From the NCBI RefSeq assembly GCF_042658845.1, contig NZ_JBHSRI010000025.1:248001-312000 (forward strand): DNA of 64,000 bases, read 5' to 3'. A program made the translations under genes and the position numbers. The stretch is from Paenisporosarcina macmurdoensis. GTDB lineage: Bacteria; Bacillota; Bacilli; Bacillales_A; Planococcaceae. The notes below the pieces were generated by a model. That model searched no databases and was not told the origin of the DNA. It saw only the letters and a program-made list of their open reading frames with translations. Positions 18,323 to 27,676 of the stretch are shown here, one piece after another (the first letter of the stretch is position 1; each line of letters begins with the position of its first letter).

Positions 18323-19174
18323 TTATCGTAAATTAATGAAAATCTCATTCATTGCTTGAGATAGATTTCCTTTGATCGTTAAACCGTTAAAATTGATGCC
18401 TTGGCTGACAACGATTTGTGCAACTTCAGGTCGTACTCCAGTTAAGACTGTTCGAACACCGATTAGGCTTAATGCATCTACAATTTTGAAGATTTGTTCT
18501 GCCACTGCTCTATCTACTATATGAATTCCCGAAAGATCAATGATTAATTTTTCTAGCTGTAGCTTAGTTGCTGAATGTAACGTTTTCTCCATAACGATGC
18601 TGGCTCTTTCAGTATCGATATTACCAATTAAGGGTAAGACAGCTACGCCTTGAAATAAAGGAACAACAGGAACTGAAATTTCAATAAATGCTTTTTGCGC
18701 ATTATCAAGAGATCTTTGATGAGACTCAACATAGGTAAGGCTAAAACTATAAATAGCTTGATCTAAAAGGGGATCAAAAATCGTTATAATTTCAAAGACA
18801 GTCGCTGCTGACATATTCTGTGTTTCCACTTCTACTTGGATCGCTGACCATATGTGTTTTCGGTAAAAACTTGCATCTTTTAATGCTTCATCCAATGGAA
18901 CACCTAAATTGAAGAAGTATTCTCCAGTCTCCTTGCCCCATAAAAGTATGTTGTCTACAGCCTTTTGTTGATCTACATGGTCAATTAAAGCTTCTCCAAA
19001 TAAACGGATAAAGTTGGCACGAATGTCTATAATATGTTGTTCTATTTGTTCGAATTGTTGTCTCTCTTCTTCGGTCATAACGACTGGTCCCATTCGGTCA
19101 GTGTGAACAGCGTTAGCAATCTCATACTTCTTTTCAACGATCATTTTTCCTAACGATTGTAAATATATGTTCAT
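18323..19174 (-). CDS. RsbR-type STAS protein (stressosome component-like)
   Basis: ATG at 19174 is chosen because GGAGG lies six bases upstream; the open frame to 19234 has no such site. The 283-residue protein has an N-terminal globin-like RsbR_N helical region (about 1-150) and a C-terminal STAS domain (about 165-280) with VPLFQGVAVLPLIG and LIIDLSGIHIVDRAVAEQI. In RsbR proteins the STAS domain is phosphorylated by RsbT on Thr, classically in a VVDT context; here the equivalent spot reads IVDR. The signalling output may therefore differ. No rsbS/rsbT genes are adjacent. Confidence 0.85.
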   Translation of the reverse strand: MNIYLQSLGKMIVEKKYEIANAVHTDRMGPVVMTEEERQQFEQIEQHIIDIRANFIRLFGEALIDHVDQQKAVDNILLWGKETGEYFFNLGVPLDEALKDASFYRKHIWSAIQVEVETQNMSAATVFEIITIFDPLLDQAIYSFSLTYVESHQRSLDNAQKAFIEISVPVVPLFQGVAVLPLIGNIDTERASIVMEKTLHSATKLQLEKLIIDLSGIHIVDRAVAEQIFKIVDALSLIGVRTVLTGVRPEVAQIVVSQGINFNGLTIKGNLSQAMNEIFINLR

Positions 19175-19497
19175 ATATTTTCCTCCAATGATTTCATAAC
19201 GACTATCTGTATGATATTTAAACTCTGGCATCATCTTTATGTAATTTGCATCATATTTTTACTAGTTTATTAGAAATTATTAGGGTATTGTGTTTAAATT
19301 TAATATAATTCTTACATTTTATTAATTTTATGAGTATTAGATTAGTATAACATGGTTGTTAAATATTAGAAAAGTGGTAGTTTCTTGTCTTTGTACTGAT
19401 TTTTTTAGGGCTTCTACTGTTAATTTAATTTTAAAAACATAGTAATGCCTTTTTTGGACAACCTTAAAGAAAGATAAAGTTGCCTGAGGTGATGTTT
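19175..19497. other. AT-rich intergenic region, divergent
   Basis: Separates the divergent STAS and YqhH-like genes. I see long A/T tracts but no convincing -35/-10 pair on either strand and no coding frame. Confidence 0.5.
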
Positions 19498-21030
19498 ATG
19501 ATAATTGAAAGGTCGTCTGAGTGGAAAGAAGGCTTTGTAGAACGATTAGAGAACCGTGAAACATGGGATAATTGGACATTATACAATATGACTTACGAAG
19601 TAGTAAAGACGAATTTGATTACAGATTTTTATGGACTTCAATCTCCTAAATACTTACCCAATATCACTCCACTTGTCCATCAACTAGAAGTAGCGGAGAC
19701 GGTCATTGAACGGATGAATGGAAAAGCAATTCTTGCAGACGAAGTGGGACTCGGTAAAACCATTGAAGCGGGTTTGATCTTGAAAGAATATTTAATCAGA
19801 GGACTTGTGAAAAAAGCATTGATTTTGGTCCCAGCATCTCTAGTGAATCAATGGATTGAAGAACTGAACCAAAAGTTTTATATTCCAGCCATGCAATATA
19901 AAAAGAATTACAATTTGAACACCTGCAATATTGTTGTCATGAGTATGGACATGGCGAAAAGAAGCCCGCATAAAGAAAACATCTATGAGCAAGATTATGA
20001 TTTGATCATCATTGATGAAGCACATAAATTAAAGAACCATAAAACGAAAAACTATGAGTTTGTTCAAAATTTAAAGAAGAAGTTTTGTTTGCTGTTGACT
20101 GCCACACCTATTCAAAATGATGTATTTGAATTATTTTATCTCATTTCATTACTTAAACCCGGCCATCTTGGGAATTATGAGACGTTTCAAGCAGCATTTT
20201 CCGCGAGTAAACACAATCTGGAACACGAAGAGTATTTAAAAGAATTGGTCAATCAAGTAATGGTGCGAAATAGAAGACAGGACACTGGAATCGAATGGAC
20301 AAAACGTCGTGTTCAAACCATCCCAATCCATTTCACTCCACAAGAAAAAGAAGTCTACGATATGATTCTAGAACTTAAAAATATTTCATCTGTATTTTCA
20401 GGTGCCTTCTCTATGATCACTCTACAAAAGGAAATGTGTAGCAGCAAAGAAGCTACATACTTGACCTTAAATAAAATGAGACAAAAATGCACCGAAGCAC
20501 AAGAGATCGATTACGTGGAAGGAATTATTCAAAAGTTGATGGTTTTGGAAGTGAATTCGAAAGCAGAAAAGGCGTATGAAATCATTTCTGAGGCAAATGA
20601 TAAGGTGATTATCTTTACCGAATATCGAGCCAGTCAAGCCTACTTGCAGTGGTATTTATATACAAAAGGAATTACAAGCGTCCTCTTTAACGGGAAATTC
20701 AAGAAAAACAAACGAGATTGGATGAAACAACTATTTAAAGATCAAGCACAGGTCCTCATTGCGACAGAATCAGGAGGCGAAGGAATTAACCTTCAATTTT
20801 GTCACCATGTTATAAACTATGATTTACCTTGGAACCCCATGAAGTTAGAACAACGAATCGGACGTGTCCACAGATTAGGGCAAGAACATGACGTTCATAT
20901 TTACAATCTGGCAATCCAAAATACAATCGAAGAAAATATTTTGGACCTGCTCTACGTTAAACTTGATGTATTTGAAAAAGTGGTGGGTGATTTAGACGAA
21001 ATTTTATCAGCATACAAAAAAACCATTTGA
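19498..21030 (+). CDS. yqhH: SNF2-type helicase, YqhH-like
   Basis: A 510-residue SF2 helicase. ATG at 19498 fits the GAGGTG at 19486-19491 best. Motifs: ILADEVGLGKTIEAGLIL (I, about 78-95), LIIIDEAHKLKN (II), LLTATPIQN (III), IIFTEYRASQ (IV), TESGGEGINLQFCHHVINYD (V) and EQRIGRVHRLGQ (VI). Together with the next gene it matches the B. subtilis yqhH-yqhG pair; there the pair lies near gcvT, here it does not. The helicase probably remodels protein-DNA or protein-RNA complexes; substrate unknown. Confidence 0.9.
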   Translation: MIIERSSEWKEGFVERLENRETWDNWTLYNMTYEVVKTNLITDFYGLQSPKYLPNITPLVHQLEVAETVIERMNGKAILADEVGLGKTIEAGLILKEYLIRGLVKKALILVPASLVNQWIEELNQKFYIPAMQYKKNYNLNTCNIVVMSMDMAKRSPHKENIYEQDYDLIIIDEAHKLKNHKTKNYEFVQNLKKKFCLLLTATPIQNDVFELFYLISLLKPGHLGNYETFQAAFSASKHNLEHEEYLKELVNQVMVRNRRQDTGIEWTKRRVQTIPIHFTPQEKEVYDMILELKNISSVFSGAFSMITLQKEMCSSKEATYLTLNKMRQKCTEAQEIDYVEGIIQKLMVLEVNSKAEKAYEIISEANDKVIIFTEYRASQAYLQWYLYTKGITSVLFNGKFKKNKRDWMKQLFKDQAQVLIATESGGEGINLQFCHHVINYDLPWNPMKLEQRIGRVHRLGQEHDVHIYNLAIQNTIEENILDLLYVKLDVFEKVVGDLDEILSAYKKTI

Positions 21031-21064
21031 GATAAAGTAGCAGGCTCATTCAAGGAGGATGTCC

Positions 21065-21847
21065 ATGTATCCACAACAAATTCATGGTTATTTACAAAAG
21101 TTTTTCGTGGAAAATAAGTGCGATATTATAAAGAGTAATAACCATTACATGACTGTTCAATTAACGATTGAAATGGATAAAAAAATTATGAACCGACCAT
21201 TTTATTGGAAGTACTTAGAAAATACAGATGGCGTTCCGAACCCAGCCATTTTAACTTTCATCACTGATCAAAATAAACTAGATGAAGACATTAAAGGTGA
21301 AGTGGTCCACTTTGGTTCTCCTCGGCTCAATCAACTATTTCAAACAACGAAAAAGCTCGGTGCATATGTCCAAATGTATGAGAAAGTGTTATATAATGCC
21401 AAAACCAAAACTATTTTAACTCCATGGCTAGGCGTGAATTATAAGGTATCGTATTACAGCGATCAAACGAAAGAAATGTTTAATTCTTTAGGGATTAATC
21501 TAATTACAGGCAATATGATCGATGGTTTTCAGGAATGGATAAGTGGAGTGGACTTAGATTCAACTATGTCAGATGATGCCTTTAAAATAACGTATATAAT
21601 AAAGCCCCTGCGAGCCTTAGAACGATTGGATGCTGCAATAGAAAATATCATCCAAAAAGACAATCACACATGGGCTGACGAAGCGAAAATAAGATGGAAA
21701 AAGGATCGGGAAGTTTTAGAATACTTCTATGAAGGTGTAGAAAATAAACCGGAATGTTATGAGATGGAGAAAACAGCGATGGACCAACAATACGAAGCAA
21801 GAATTAAAGTTGAGATCGTAAATGGTGGATTATTTTATTTGAAATGA
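21065..21847 (+). CDS. yqhG: YqhG-family protein
   Basis: A 260-residue soluble protein. ATG at 21065 is six bases after AGGAGG (21053-21058); the ATG at 21059 directly abuts it. The N-terminus MYPQQIHGYLQKFF and central VHFGSPRLNQLFQ are characteristic of Bacillales YqhG. Function unknown; permanent pairing with the SNF2-type helicase gene suggests a helicase cofactor. Confidence 0.88.
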   Translation: MYPQQIHGYLQKFFVENKCDIIKSNNHYMTVQLTIEMDKKIMNRPFYWKYLENTDGVPNPAILTFITDQNKLDEDIKGEVVHFGSPRLNQLFQTTKKLGAYVQMYEKVLYNAKTKTILTPWLGVNYKVSYYSDQTKEMFNSLGINLITGNMIDGFQEWISGVDLDSTMSDDAFKITYIIKPLRALERLDAAIENIIQKDNHTWADEAKIRWKKDREVLEYFYEGVENKPECYEMEKTAMDQQYEARIKVEIVNGGLFYLK

Positions 21848-21890
21848 TTCGTTAAATTGGCCGTCCTTTTGCATCTTTTTCTAAAATTTT

Positions 21891-22110
21891 GACGAGGAAT
21901 AGTGCGAGTAGATTCCTGATCCCAGTGAGTCGGTATTTAGTGAAAGTCGAACAGATTTTCCTAGAAAATCATCACTTTGATGGGTTTCCACGGTTACTAT
22001 GGAACGTGTATGATAGTAGGATACTGGGAGCCGCTCGTTTCTTTTACAGAATGGTGGAATATGGGTGGTATCGCGAAGGCAAACTCGTCCCTTTTCTTGG
22101 GCGAGTTTTT
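21891..22110 (+). promoter_or_regulatory. T-box riboswitch (tRNA-sensing leader) controlling yitT
   Basis: The leader starts GACGAGGAATAGTG, close to the usual T-box opening. GAGTCGGTATTTAGTGAAAG at 21927-21946 fits the distal stem I loop. GGGTGGTATCGCG at 22063-22075 is the T-box antiterminator signature (one change from GGGTGGTACCGCG). It is followed by terminator arms AACTCGTCCC (22082-22091) and GGGCGAGTTT (22099-22108). The specifier lies around 21967-21975 (GAAAATCATCACTTTGA); ATC (Ile) at 21968-21970 is my best reading, with TCA and AAT as alternatives. Uncharged tRNA would promote readthrough into yitT. Confidence 0.8.
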
Positions 22111-22137
22111 CAATGTGAAAAAAGGAGGGGAATCTAT

Positions 22138-22950
22138 ATGTTCATGAAAAACGTAATTATCGTCATAGGTTCACTCATTGTTGCATTTGCTTTTAATTTC
22201 TTTTTAGTTCCATATGGTATTTTAAGCAGTGGAATTAGTGGAATCGCTATTTTGGTAGGGTTAATCACCCCTTTTAATACCGGCTTATTGAACTTACTAT
22301 TTAACTTGCCTTTAGTTGTTTTAGGTTATTTCAAACTTGGAAAAACCATTACAATCAATACGATGATTTGTGTCGTGTCACTGTCGATTTTCTTATATAT
22401 ATTGCCAGTCGTTCAAATTACCGATAATATCTTGCTCTCAACTGTTTTTGGTGGGGGACTTGGTGGTCTTGGGGTCGGGCTTATCTTAAAATACGCTGGC
22501 ACTTCTGGCGGCTTAGACATTATAGCAATTATGATTTCTCGAATTAGCAATGTTAGTATCGGCTTGCTTCTCACGGCTATGAACGGAGTAATTGTTTTGA
22601 TTTCTGGAGCGTTCTTCAGCTGGGACATCGCATTATACACCCTTTTATCTATCTATTTGACTGGTAAAATGATTGATACGGTCTTCACGAATCACGTCAA
22701 ATTGACGATGCAGATTGTTACAACAAAAGGGGACTTAATCCGTAATGATTTACTAGAATCGATCTATCGAGGTATTACCATTACGGAAGGTTACGGCGGT
22801 TACACACAAGAAAAGAAGCAAATAATAATGATGGTTGTCACACGCTATGAAACATTACAAATCAAAAAAATCGTTCGAAAGCATGATGAACATGCATTTA
22901 TCAATATATTTGAGACCGTTGAAGTTGATGGTAATTTTGCTCATAACTAA
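22138..22950 (+). CDS. YitT-family membrane protein
   Basis: A 270-residue protein with five to six membrane helices in the first 180 residues and a C-terminal cytoplasmic DUF2179 domain (ITEGYGGYTQEKKQIIMMVV). ATG 22138 follows GGAGGGG by seven bases. The frame is open further upstream to 21889, but that stretch is the T-box leader, not protein. YitT proteins have no settled function. Control by a T-box implies a role tied to amino-acid supply, for instance transport. Confidence 0.88.
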   Translation: MFMKNVIIVIGSLIVAFAFNFFLVPYGILSSGISGIAILVGLITPFNTGLLNLLFNLPLVVLGYFKLGKTITINTMICVVSLSIFLYILPVVQITDNILLSTVFGGGLGGLGVGLILKYAGTSGGLDIIAIMISRISNVSIGLLLTAMNGVIVLISGAFFSWDIALYTLLSIYLTGKMIDTVFTNHVKLTMQIVTTKGDLIRNDLLESIYRGITITEGYGGYTQEKKQIIMMVVTRYETLQIKKIVRKHDEHAFINIFETVEVDGNFAHN

Positions 22951-22974
22951 GTGGCATAGTTAGACTAATAAAAA

Positions 22975-23004
22975 AAGAAGAAGATTGGCATCTTCTTTTT
23001 TTTT
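22975..23004 (+). terminator. terminator after yitT
   Basis: AGAAGAAGAT, loop TGGC, ATCTTCTT followed by a long T run. Confidence 0.85.
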
Positions 23005-23182
23005 GTCTTTTTATAAAGTCTGCTTCCCTACTCACATTCATTCAAAAAGAAACACCGATTAATTGACAGATTTTAAAATATCGTATTTACAAAACATTCA
23101 CAATAAAATCATATTTAAAATTTGTCGAAACGTGTAAGATTATATTGTTGGATGACAAATATTTATTATAAAGGAGAAAAAA

Positions 23183-25147
23183 ATGAAAAAAATCATTAAA
23201 ATTATTGCTTCTGCAAGTTTAATGTTTGCAATTATTACACCGACAATGTCGCCAGTTCAGCATGCTCAGGCTGCTACGAACGGGGAAGTTGTCATTAATG
23301 AAATCGCATGGATGGGAACCACTGTTGATTATAATGATGAATGGATTGAACTCTACAATAATACAAGTACATCCCAATCTCTATCTGGTTGGACGTTGAC
23401 TAGTACCGATGGATCACCATCTATTGCTTTAAGTGGAACCATCCCTGCAAATGGCTACTTTATGCTTGAAAGAACGAATGACTCAACGGTTTCTGAAGTT
23501 TCTGCTAACCAGATTTATAGTGGTGCCATGGGCAATACTGGCGAAATATTTGAATTAAAAGATGGAAGCGGTGTTGTTATTGATCAAGTTGACGCTTGGC
23601 ATAGTGGTGACAATACTACAAAATCGACGATGGAGCGAATTGATCCTTTAGCCACTGGGACAGCTGCTGCTAATTGGCACACATCAACCGATACATACGT
23701 TGAAGGAGTGGGGACTCCTGGAAAAGCTAATTCCCAACAACCTCAAAATGGAGCATGTGCTGATTCAACAGAACATCTCAATCAGATTTCCGATGCACCG
23801 GATGCAATAAATATATACTTCAATAAATGTGCACTTGATCAATATGCTTCTACTAATAATGAAGCCAATTACAATGTAAATCTTGAAAATCGATTGATTG
23901 AAAGAATAAACGGAGCTCAAACGAGCATTGATTTTGCGACTTATGAAATCAATCTTCCGAAAATTGTTGACGCACTTATTTTGAAAGCGTCTCAAGGTGT
24001 TGACGTTCGAGTCATTGCAGATTCAAAAGATGCGACAGACCCTAGTTATATTGAACGATTTGAATTAATGAGGCTTTATATAGAAGAAATGGTTCGTGGT
24101 AAAGACATGGTGATTGGGACAGGTGATGATGTAACGGTTCTCTCAGAATCGCCTATGCTGGCCGTTGAAGATTCAATAAAACGCGGAAGCCATGGACTGC
24201 CTTCGTCACCAAACGATTTTCCTCAAAAGACTATTATGGTAGGAAATACTGAAATGTCAGGCTATTTATTTGTTGAAGGAGAACAAAAGACTGACGGCAG
24301 CTATTACTCGCCATCAACTCAGATGCATAATAAATTCGCTATTATCGATAATAAATGGATATTTACGGGTAGCTGGAATTTCACGGTTACAGGTCTTTAT
24401 GGATCAGATGAAAATATGGCTAATGGTGTCCTTGATGGCAACCAACAACATGTCGTAGAAGTAAATTCTCCTGATATGGCTCAAATTTATGAAACAGAGT
24501 TTAATGAAATGTGGGGCACAAACACATTGACTCCCGATCTTCAAATTTCTAACTTTAGCTCACGTAAAATTGATAACACTGCGCACCAAGTTACAGTCGG
24601 TGGTAAAAACATCGAAGTGTATTTCTCGCCAGGTGATCATGCAGTTGCCAGAATGGTCAATCTTATTAAAACAGAAGCTGATTTTAAAACCTATTTCACT
24701 ATATTTGCTTGGAGTAGTCAGGAACTTGTTGATGAATTGAAAAATAAGTGGGAAGGGTCTTATGAAGACCAGCAAGGAACTCTTACCGGATTCGATGTAA
24801 AAGGTGTTTTTGATAGCAGTTTTTGGACTCAGTGGTGGTCTGCAAGTATTGAAATGACAGGACAAACTGTAACTGGAAGTGTCAACAATCCAAATACACG
24901 ATGGGCAAATGCAGCACCGGTGTACAAAGATGCTGAATCTCGCAAGCTGCACAGTAAAACGATGATTGTTGATGCCGATACAAATAGCGATCCAACTGTC
25001 ATTGTGGGTTCTACAAATTGGAGTACGAATGGTGAAGACATCAATGATGAGAATTTACTTATCATTCATGATCAAGCTATTACGAATCAATTCTTACAGG
25101 AATTCAATGCTCGCTATTCACAGGCAGGCGGCACAATAACGCAGTAA
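23183..25147 (+). CDS. secreted lamin-tail-domain / phospholipase D-like protein
   Basis: A 654-residue exported protein. Signal peptide about 1-31 (KKIIKIIASASLMFA ... AQAA). An LTD beta-sandwich covers about 34-175 (INEIAWMGT, DEWIELYNN, LSGWTLTS). Two PLD catalytic motifs follow: MHNKFAIIDNKWIFTGSWN near 381 and LHSKTMIVDADTN ... VGSTNWS near 589. Two HKD motifs in one chain indicate a complete active site for a phosphodiester bond, so a secreted nuclease or lipase. LTD plus nuclease combinations are known in bacteria. AAAGGAG precedes the ATG and a terminator follows at 25168; the gene is monocistronic. Confidence 0.9.
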   Translation: MKKIIKIIASASLMFAIITPTMSPVQHAQAATNGEVVINEIAWMGTTVDYNDEWIELYNNTSTSQSLSGWTLTSTDGSPSIALSGTIPANGYFMLERTNDSTVSEVSANQIYSGAMGNTGEIFELKDGSGVVIDQVDAWHSGDNTTKSTMERIDPLATGTAAANWHTSTDTYVEGVGTPGKANSQQPQNGACADSTEHLNQISDAPDAINIYFNKCALDQYASTNNEANYNVNLENRLIERINGAQTSIDFATYEINLPKIVDALILKASQGVDVRVIADSKDATDPSYIERFELMRLYIEEMVRGKDMVIGTGDDVTVLSESPMLAVEDSIKRGSHGLPSSPNDFPQKTIMVGNTEMSGYLFVEGEQKTDGSYYSPSTQMHNKFAIIDNKWIFTGSWNFTVTGLYGSDENMANGVLDGNQQHVVEVNSPDMAQIYETEFNEMWGTNTLTPDLQISNFSSRKIDNTAHQVTVGGKNIEVYFSPGDHAVARMVNLIKTEADFKTYFTIFAWSSQELVDELKNKWEGSYEDQQGTLTGFDVKGVFDSSFWTQWWSASIEMTGQTVTGSVNNPNTRWANAAPVYKDAESRKLHSKTMIVDADTNSDPTVIVGSTNWSTNGEDINDENLLIIHDQAITNQFLQEFNARYSQAGGTITQ

Positions 25148-25167
25148 AAATAATTTTTTATATCAGT

Positions 25168-25196
25168 AGGGCTGTCGATATGACAGTCCTTTTTTA
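25168..25196 (+). terminator. terminator
   Basis: AGGGCTGTC, loop GATAT, GACAGTCCT, then a T run, directly after the LTD-PLD gene. Confidence 0.8.
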
Positions 25197-25387
25197 TTTA
25201 TAGGTAATGTTGCATGGTTATGCATTGAAAAATTTCGGAAATCGTTATTTGATTCCGTATAGGTGGCACTATGTTCCCCTTTTTATCCAATGCCCTTGTT
25301 TTACTACATCCTTATGGTAATATAATTATTGATTGATAATTATAACTATTCTAATATATCATTTAATCTACAACTAGGAGGATACAT

Positions 25388-25591
25388 ATGAACAAAAAAT
25401 GGATTATTGTTATTTTAATTGTTATACCTTTTGCGCTTATGCTTGGAGCAATTCCTTTCGTCAATAGAATTGAACCGATTATTTTAGGACTGCCATTTCT
25501 TCATTTTTGGTTATTTTTAAGCATGATTATTACTCCACTATGTACGTATGCGATTTACCGAATACAGAAGTCAGAAGGGAGTATTGACTGA
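25388..25591 (+). CDS. yhjC: DUF3311 small membrane protein, YhjC-like
   Basis: A 67-residue protein with two membrane helices. It starts after TAGGAGG and its TGA overlaps the next ATG (TGATG). DUF3311 proteins are regularly encoded immediately before a sodium:solute symporter, as B. subtilis yhjC is before yhjB, and are thought to be a small symporter subunit. Confidence 0.88.
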   Translation: MNKKWIIVILIVIPFALMLGAIPFVNRIEPIILGLPFLHFWLFLSMIITPLCTYAIYRIQKSEGSID

Positions 25592-27057
25592 TGCAGGGTA
25601 ATTTAACAGCTTTATTAATTACAAGCTTCATTGTTTTATCAGTGGTTTTAATTGGATTTATCGCTGGACGAGATAAAAAAAATAGAAGCTCTGTTGAAGA
25701 GTGGTCAGTTGGTGGAAGAAGTTTTGGACCACTGCTCGTTTGGCTATTAGTAGGTGCTGATTTATACACTGCCTATACATTCTTAGGATTAACGAGCACT
25801 GCGTTCGCTGCTGGTAGCATTGCGTTCTTTGCCATTCCGTATACCATTATTGCGTTCTTTGTTTCTTATTTTTATCTACCAAAATTATGGGAAGTTTCCA
25901 ATCGACACAAATTAACAACTCTTGCCGATTATGCAAAAGGAAGATTTGATAGTAGATTTTTATCTTTGCTGATTGCAATTGTTGGTGTATTTATGCTAAT
26001 TCCTTATATTGATCTGCAATTAGCGGGTATTCAAGATACCTTAACAGTAGCTGGTACTGGATATATAAATATTAAATTCGTAGTTATCATATCGTTCCTG
26101 TTAGTCGCACTTTATACCTTCTTTAGCGGAATAAAAGGACCAGCTTATACCGCCGTCATTAAAGACATTCTCGTTTGGGTCATTATGTTATTCCTTGTAG
26201 TGACCATTCCAATTATCCATTTTGGAAGTTGGGGATCCATGATCGATAAACTCGTAGTAGAAGCTCCTGAACTATTAACCATCCCTACAACTGGTCCAAA
26301 AGGGATTCCGTGGTTTCTTACAGCATCATTAGTTTCTGGATTGGCCTTATTCATGTGGGCTCATGCAGTTACTGGGGTATTCACAGCGAAAAGTGCTGAC
26401 GTACTTCGAAAAAATGCAATCTACCTACCGTTTTACAATGTCGTGTTAATACTCGTCGTGTTCTTAGGGTTAGCTGCATATCTGGTACTACCAGAAGGAA
26501 GCGACCCGCGATTCGCATTACTAAATCTCATTCAAATGTCTTATGGTGGAGTCGTACAAGGATTAGCTTATTCTACAATAGCATTGGCTTCACTAATTCC
26601 TTGTTCAATCATGGCAATTGGTGCTTCAAATCTATTTGCCAATAATATTTATCGTGATTTTATTAATCCAAATGTAAAACCAGAAAAATTAACGATGATT
26701 ACACGTTCAATGGTATTTGTCGTGATTGGATTAGCTTTAATCTTCGGAATGCTTTTCCCAACTGCACTAGTATCTCTTCAACTTCTAGGTGTATCTGGAA
26801 TGGTGCAAATCTTCCCAGCCGTTGTGTTTAGTTTGTTCTGGAGAAACCAAACAAAAGAAGCGACCATTATTGGATTACTGGTTGGACTATTTACGACGTT
26901 TGCCGTTTACGCTACAGGAAATTCATTCGGAATTTATGAAGGTTTCTGGGGACTATCAGCAAACATTATTGCTCTGATCATACTAAATCCATTATTTGTT
27001 AAGAAAATAAAAAATAAATCTAATCCAATTATCGATCAATTATTTACTAAACAATAG
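25591..27057 (+). CDS. yhjB: sodium:solute symporter, YhjB-like
   Basis: A 488-residue, about 13-helix transporter of the SSS family. Family features include the N-terminal helix followed by SVEEWSVGGRSFGP, LVGADLYTAYTFLG, and an ALASLIPCSIMAIGASNLFA segment. It forms a two-gene operon with the DUF3311 protein. The substrate cannot be read; relatives take up organic acids or amino acids. A strong terminator follows. Confidence 0.9.
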   Translation: MQGNLTALLITSFIVLSVVLIGFIAGRDKKNRSSVEEWSVGGRSFGPLLVWLLVGADLYTAYTFLGLTSTAFAAGSIAFFAIPYTIIAFFVSYFYLPKLWEVSNRHKLTTLADYAKGRFDSRFLSLLIAIVGVFMLIPYIDLQLAGIQDTLTVAGTGYINIKFVVIISFLLVALYTFFSGIKGPAYTAVIKDILVWVIMLFLVVTIPIIHFGSWGSMIDKLVVEAPELLTIPTTGPKGIPWFLTASLVSGLALFMWAHAVTGVFTAKSADVLRKNAIYLPFYNVVLILVVFLGLAAYLVLPEGSDPRFALLNLIQMSYGGVVQGLAYSTIALASLIPCSIMAIGASNLFANNIYRDFINPNVKPEKLTMITRSMVFVVIGLALIFGMLFPTALVSLQLLGVSGMVQIFPAVVFSLFWRNQTKEATIIGLLVGLFTTFAVYATGNSFGIYEGFWGLSANIIALIILNPLFVKKIKNKSNPIIDQLFTKQ

Positions 27058-27071
27058 ATTTCGAAAAAACA

Positions 27072-27112
27072 AAGAGGAGGGAAGTGACTTTGTCACTTTC
27101 CTCCTCTCTGTC
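27072..27112 (+). terminator. strong terminator after symporter
   Basis: AGAGGAGGGAAGTGAC, loop TTT, GTCACTTTCCTCCTCT; almost perfect 16-bp stem. Confidence 0.8.
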
Positions 27113-27160
27113 ATGCACGCATCTCACTTTTAGCAGTTTGCACAATATTCGTCTTCACTG

Positions 27161-27310
27161 CTATCTTTCGATTTTCTTGAATAGTTCAAACAGACTCGAT
27201 TTTGTATTGTTTTTATCCACTTGAAGGTTATAAGACTGTTCATGAAGTTTTCGATTGATCTCCATTTTTTTCGCTTCCATCATTTGCTGCATTTCAAAAT
27301 GATTTATCAT
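27161..27310 (-). CDS. small hypothetical protein, 49 aa
   Basis: ATG at 27310 follows AGGGTGAG at good spacing on the minus strand and runs 49 codons to TAG at 27161. The product is Met/Lys/Glu-rich, predicted helical throughout, and begins MINHFEMQQMMEAKKMEI. I do not recognise it. The size, ribosome binding site and amphipathic helix argue for a real small gene. The remaining DNA at 27311-27676 holds a weak relative of the GC-rich repeat (27500-27560) and no gene. Confidence 0.5.
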   Translation of the reverse strand: MINHFEMQQMMEAKKMEINRKLHEQSYNLQVDKNNTKSSLFELFKKIER

Positions 27311-27676
27311 ATACTCACCCTTTTCAACATGATTTCTTCTTATAAATATGATCAGTTCATTACATAGCGATTGAAAGAATACTGTATTTCACTTTTGACC
27401 ACATTCGATATTTATATGCAGGTTCGATACAAGGTGACACTAAAACACATTTTTTTATTGGCGAGGCTATGTAAAGAATGCTGTTGCAGCGTGAGTGGGA
27501 AACGGCTTCCTTTCCGCGGACGAACAGGAAAGCCCCCTCCCTACAGCGAGGAACGAATGAAAGAATTAGACAAATCAGTATGTGGTTTTCATACTTGTTA
27601 GCTCATGCGGAATGTGCGGACAGCACAAATAAATAATCAGCAACAATATAAATTAAAAGCTCTATATTAAGTCTTC

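Noticed and set aside
21889..22137. 83-residue N-terminal extension of the YitT protein
   Set aside because: The DNA is the T-box leader and terminator; the ribosome binding site and conserved N-terminus place the start at 22138.
24560..24952. 130-aa reverse-strand frame inside the LTD-PLD gene
   Set aside because: Antisense shadow of a well-supported gene with both catalytic motifs.
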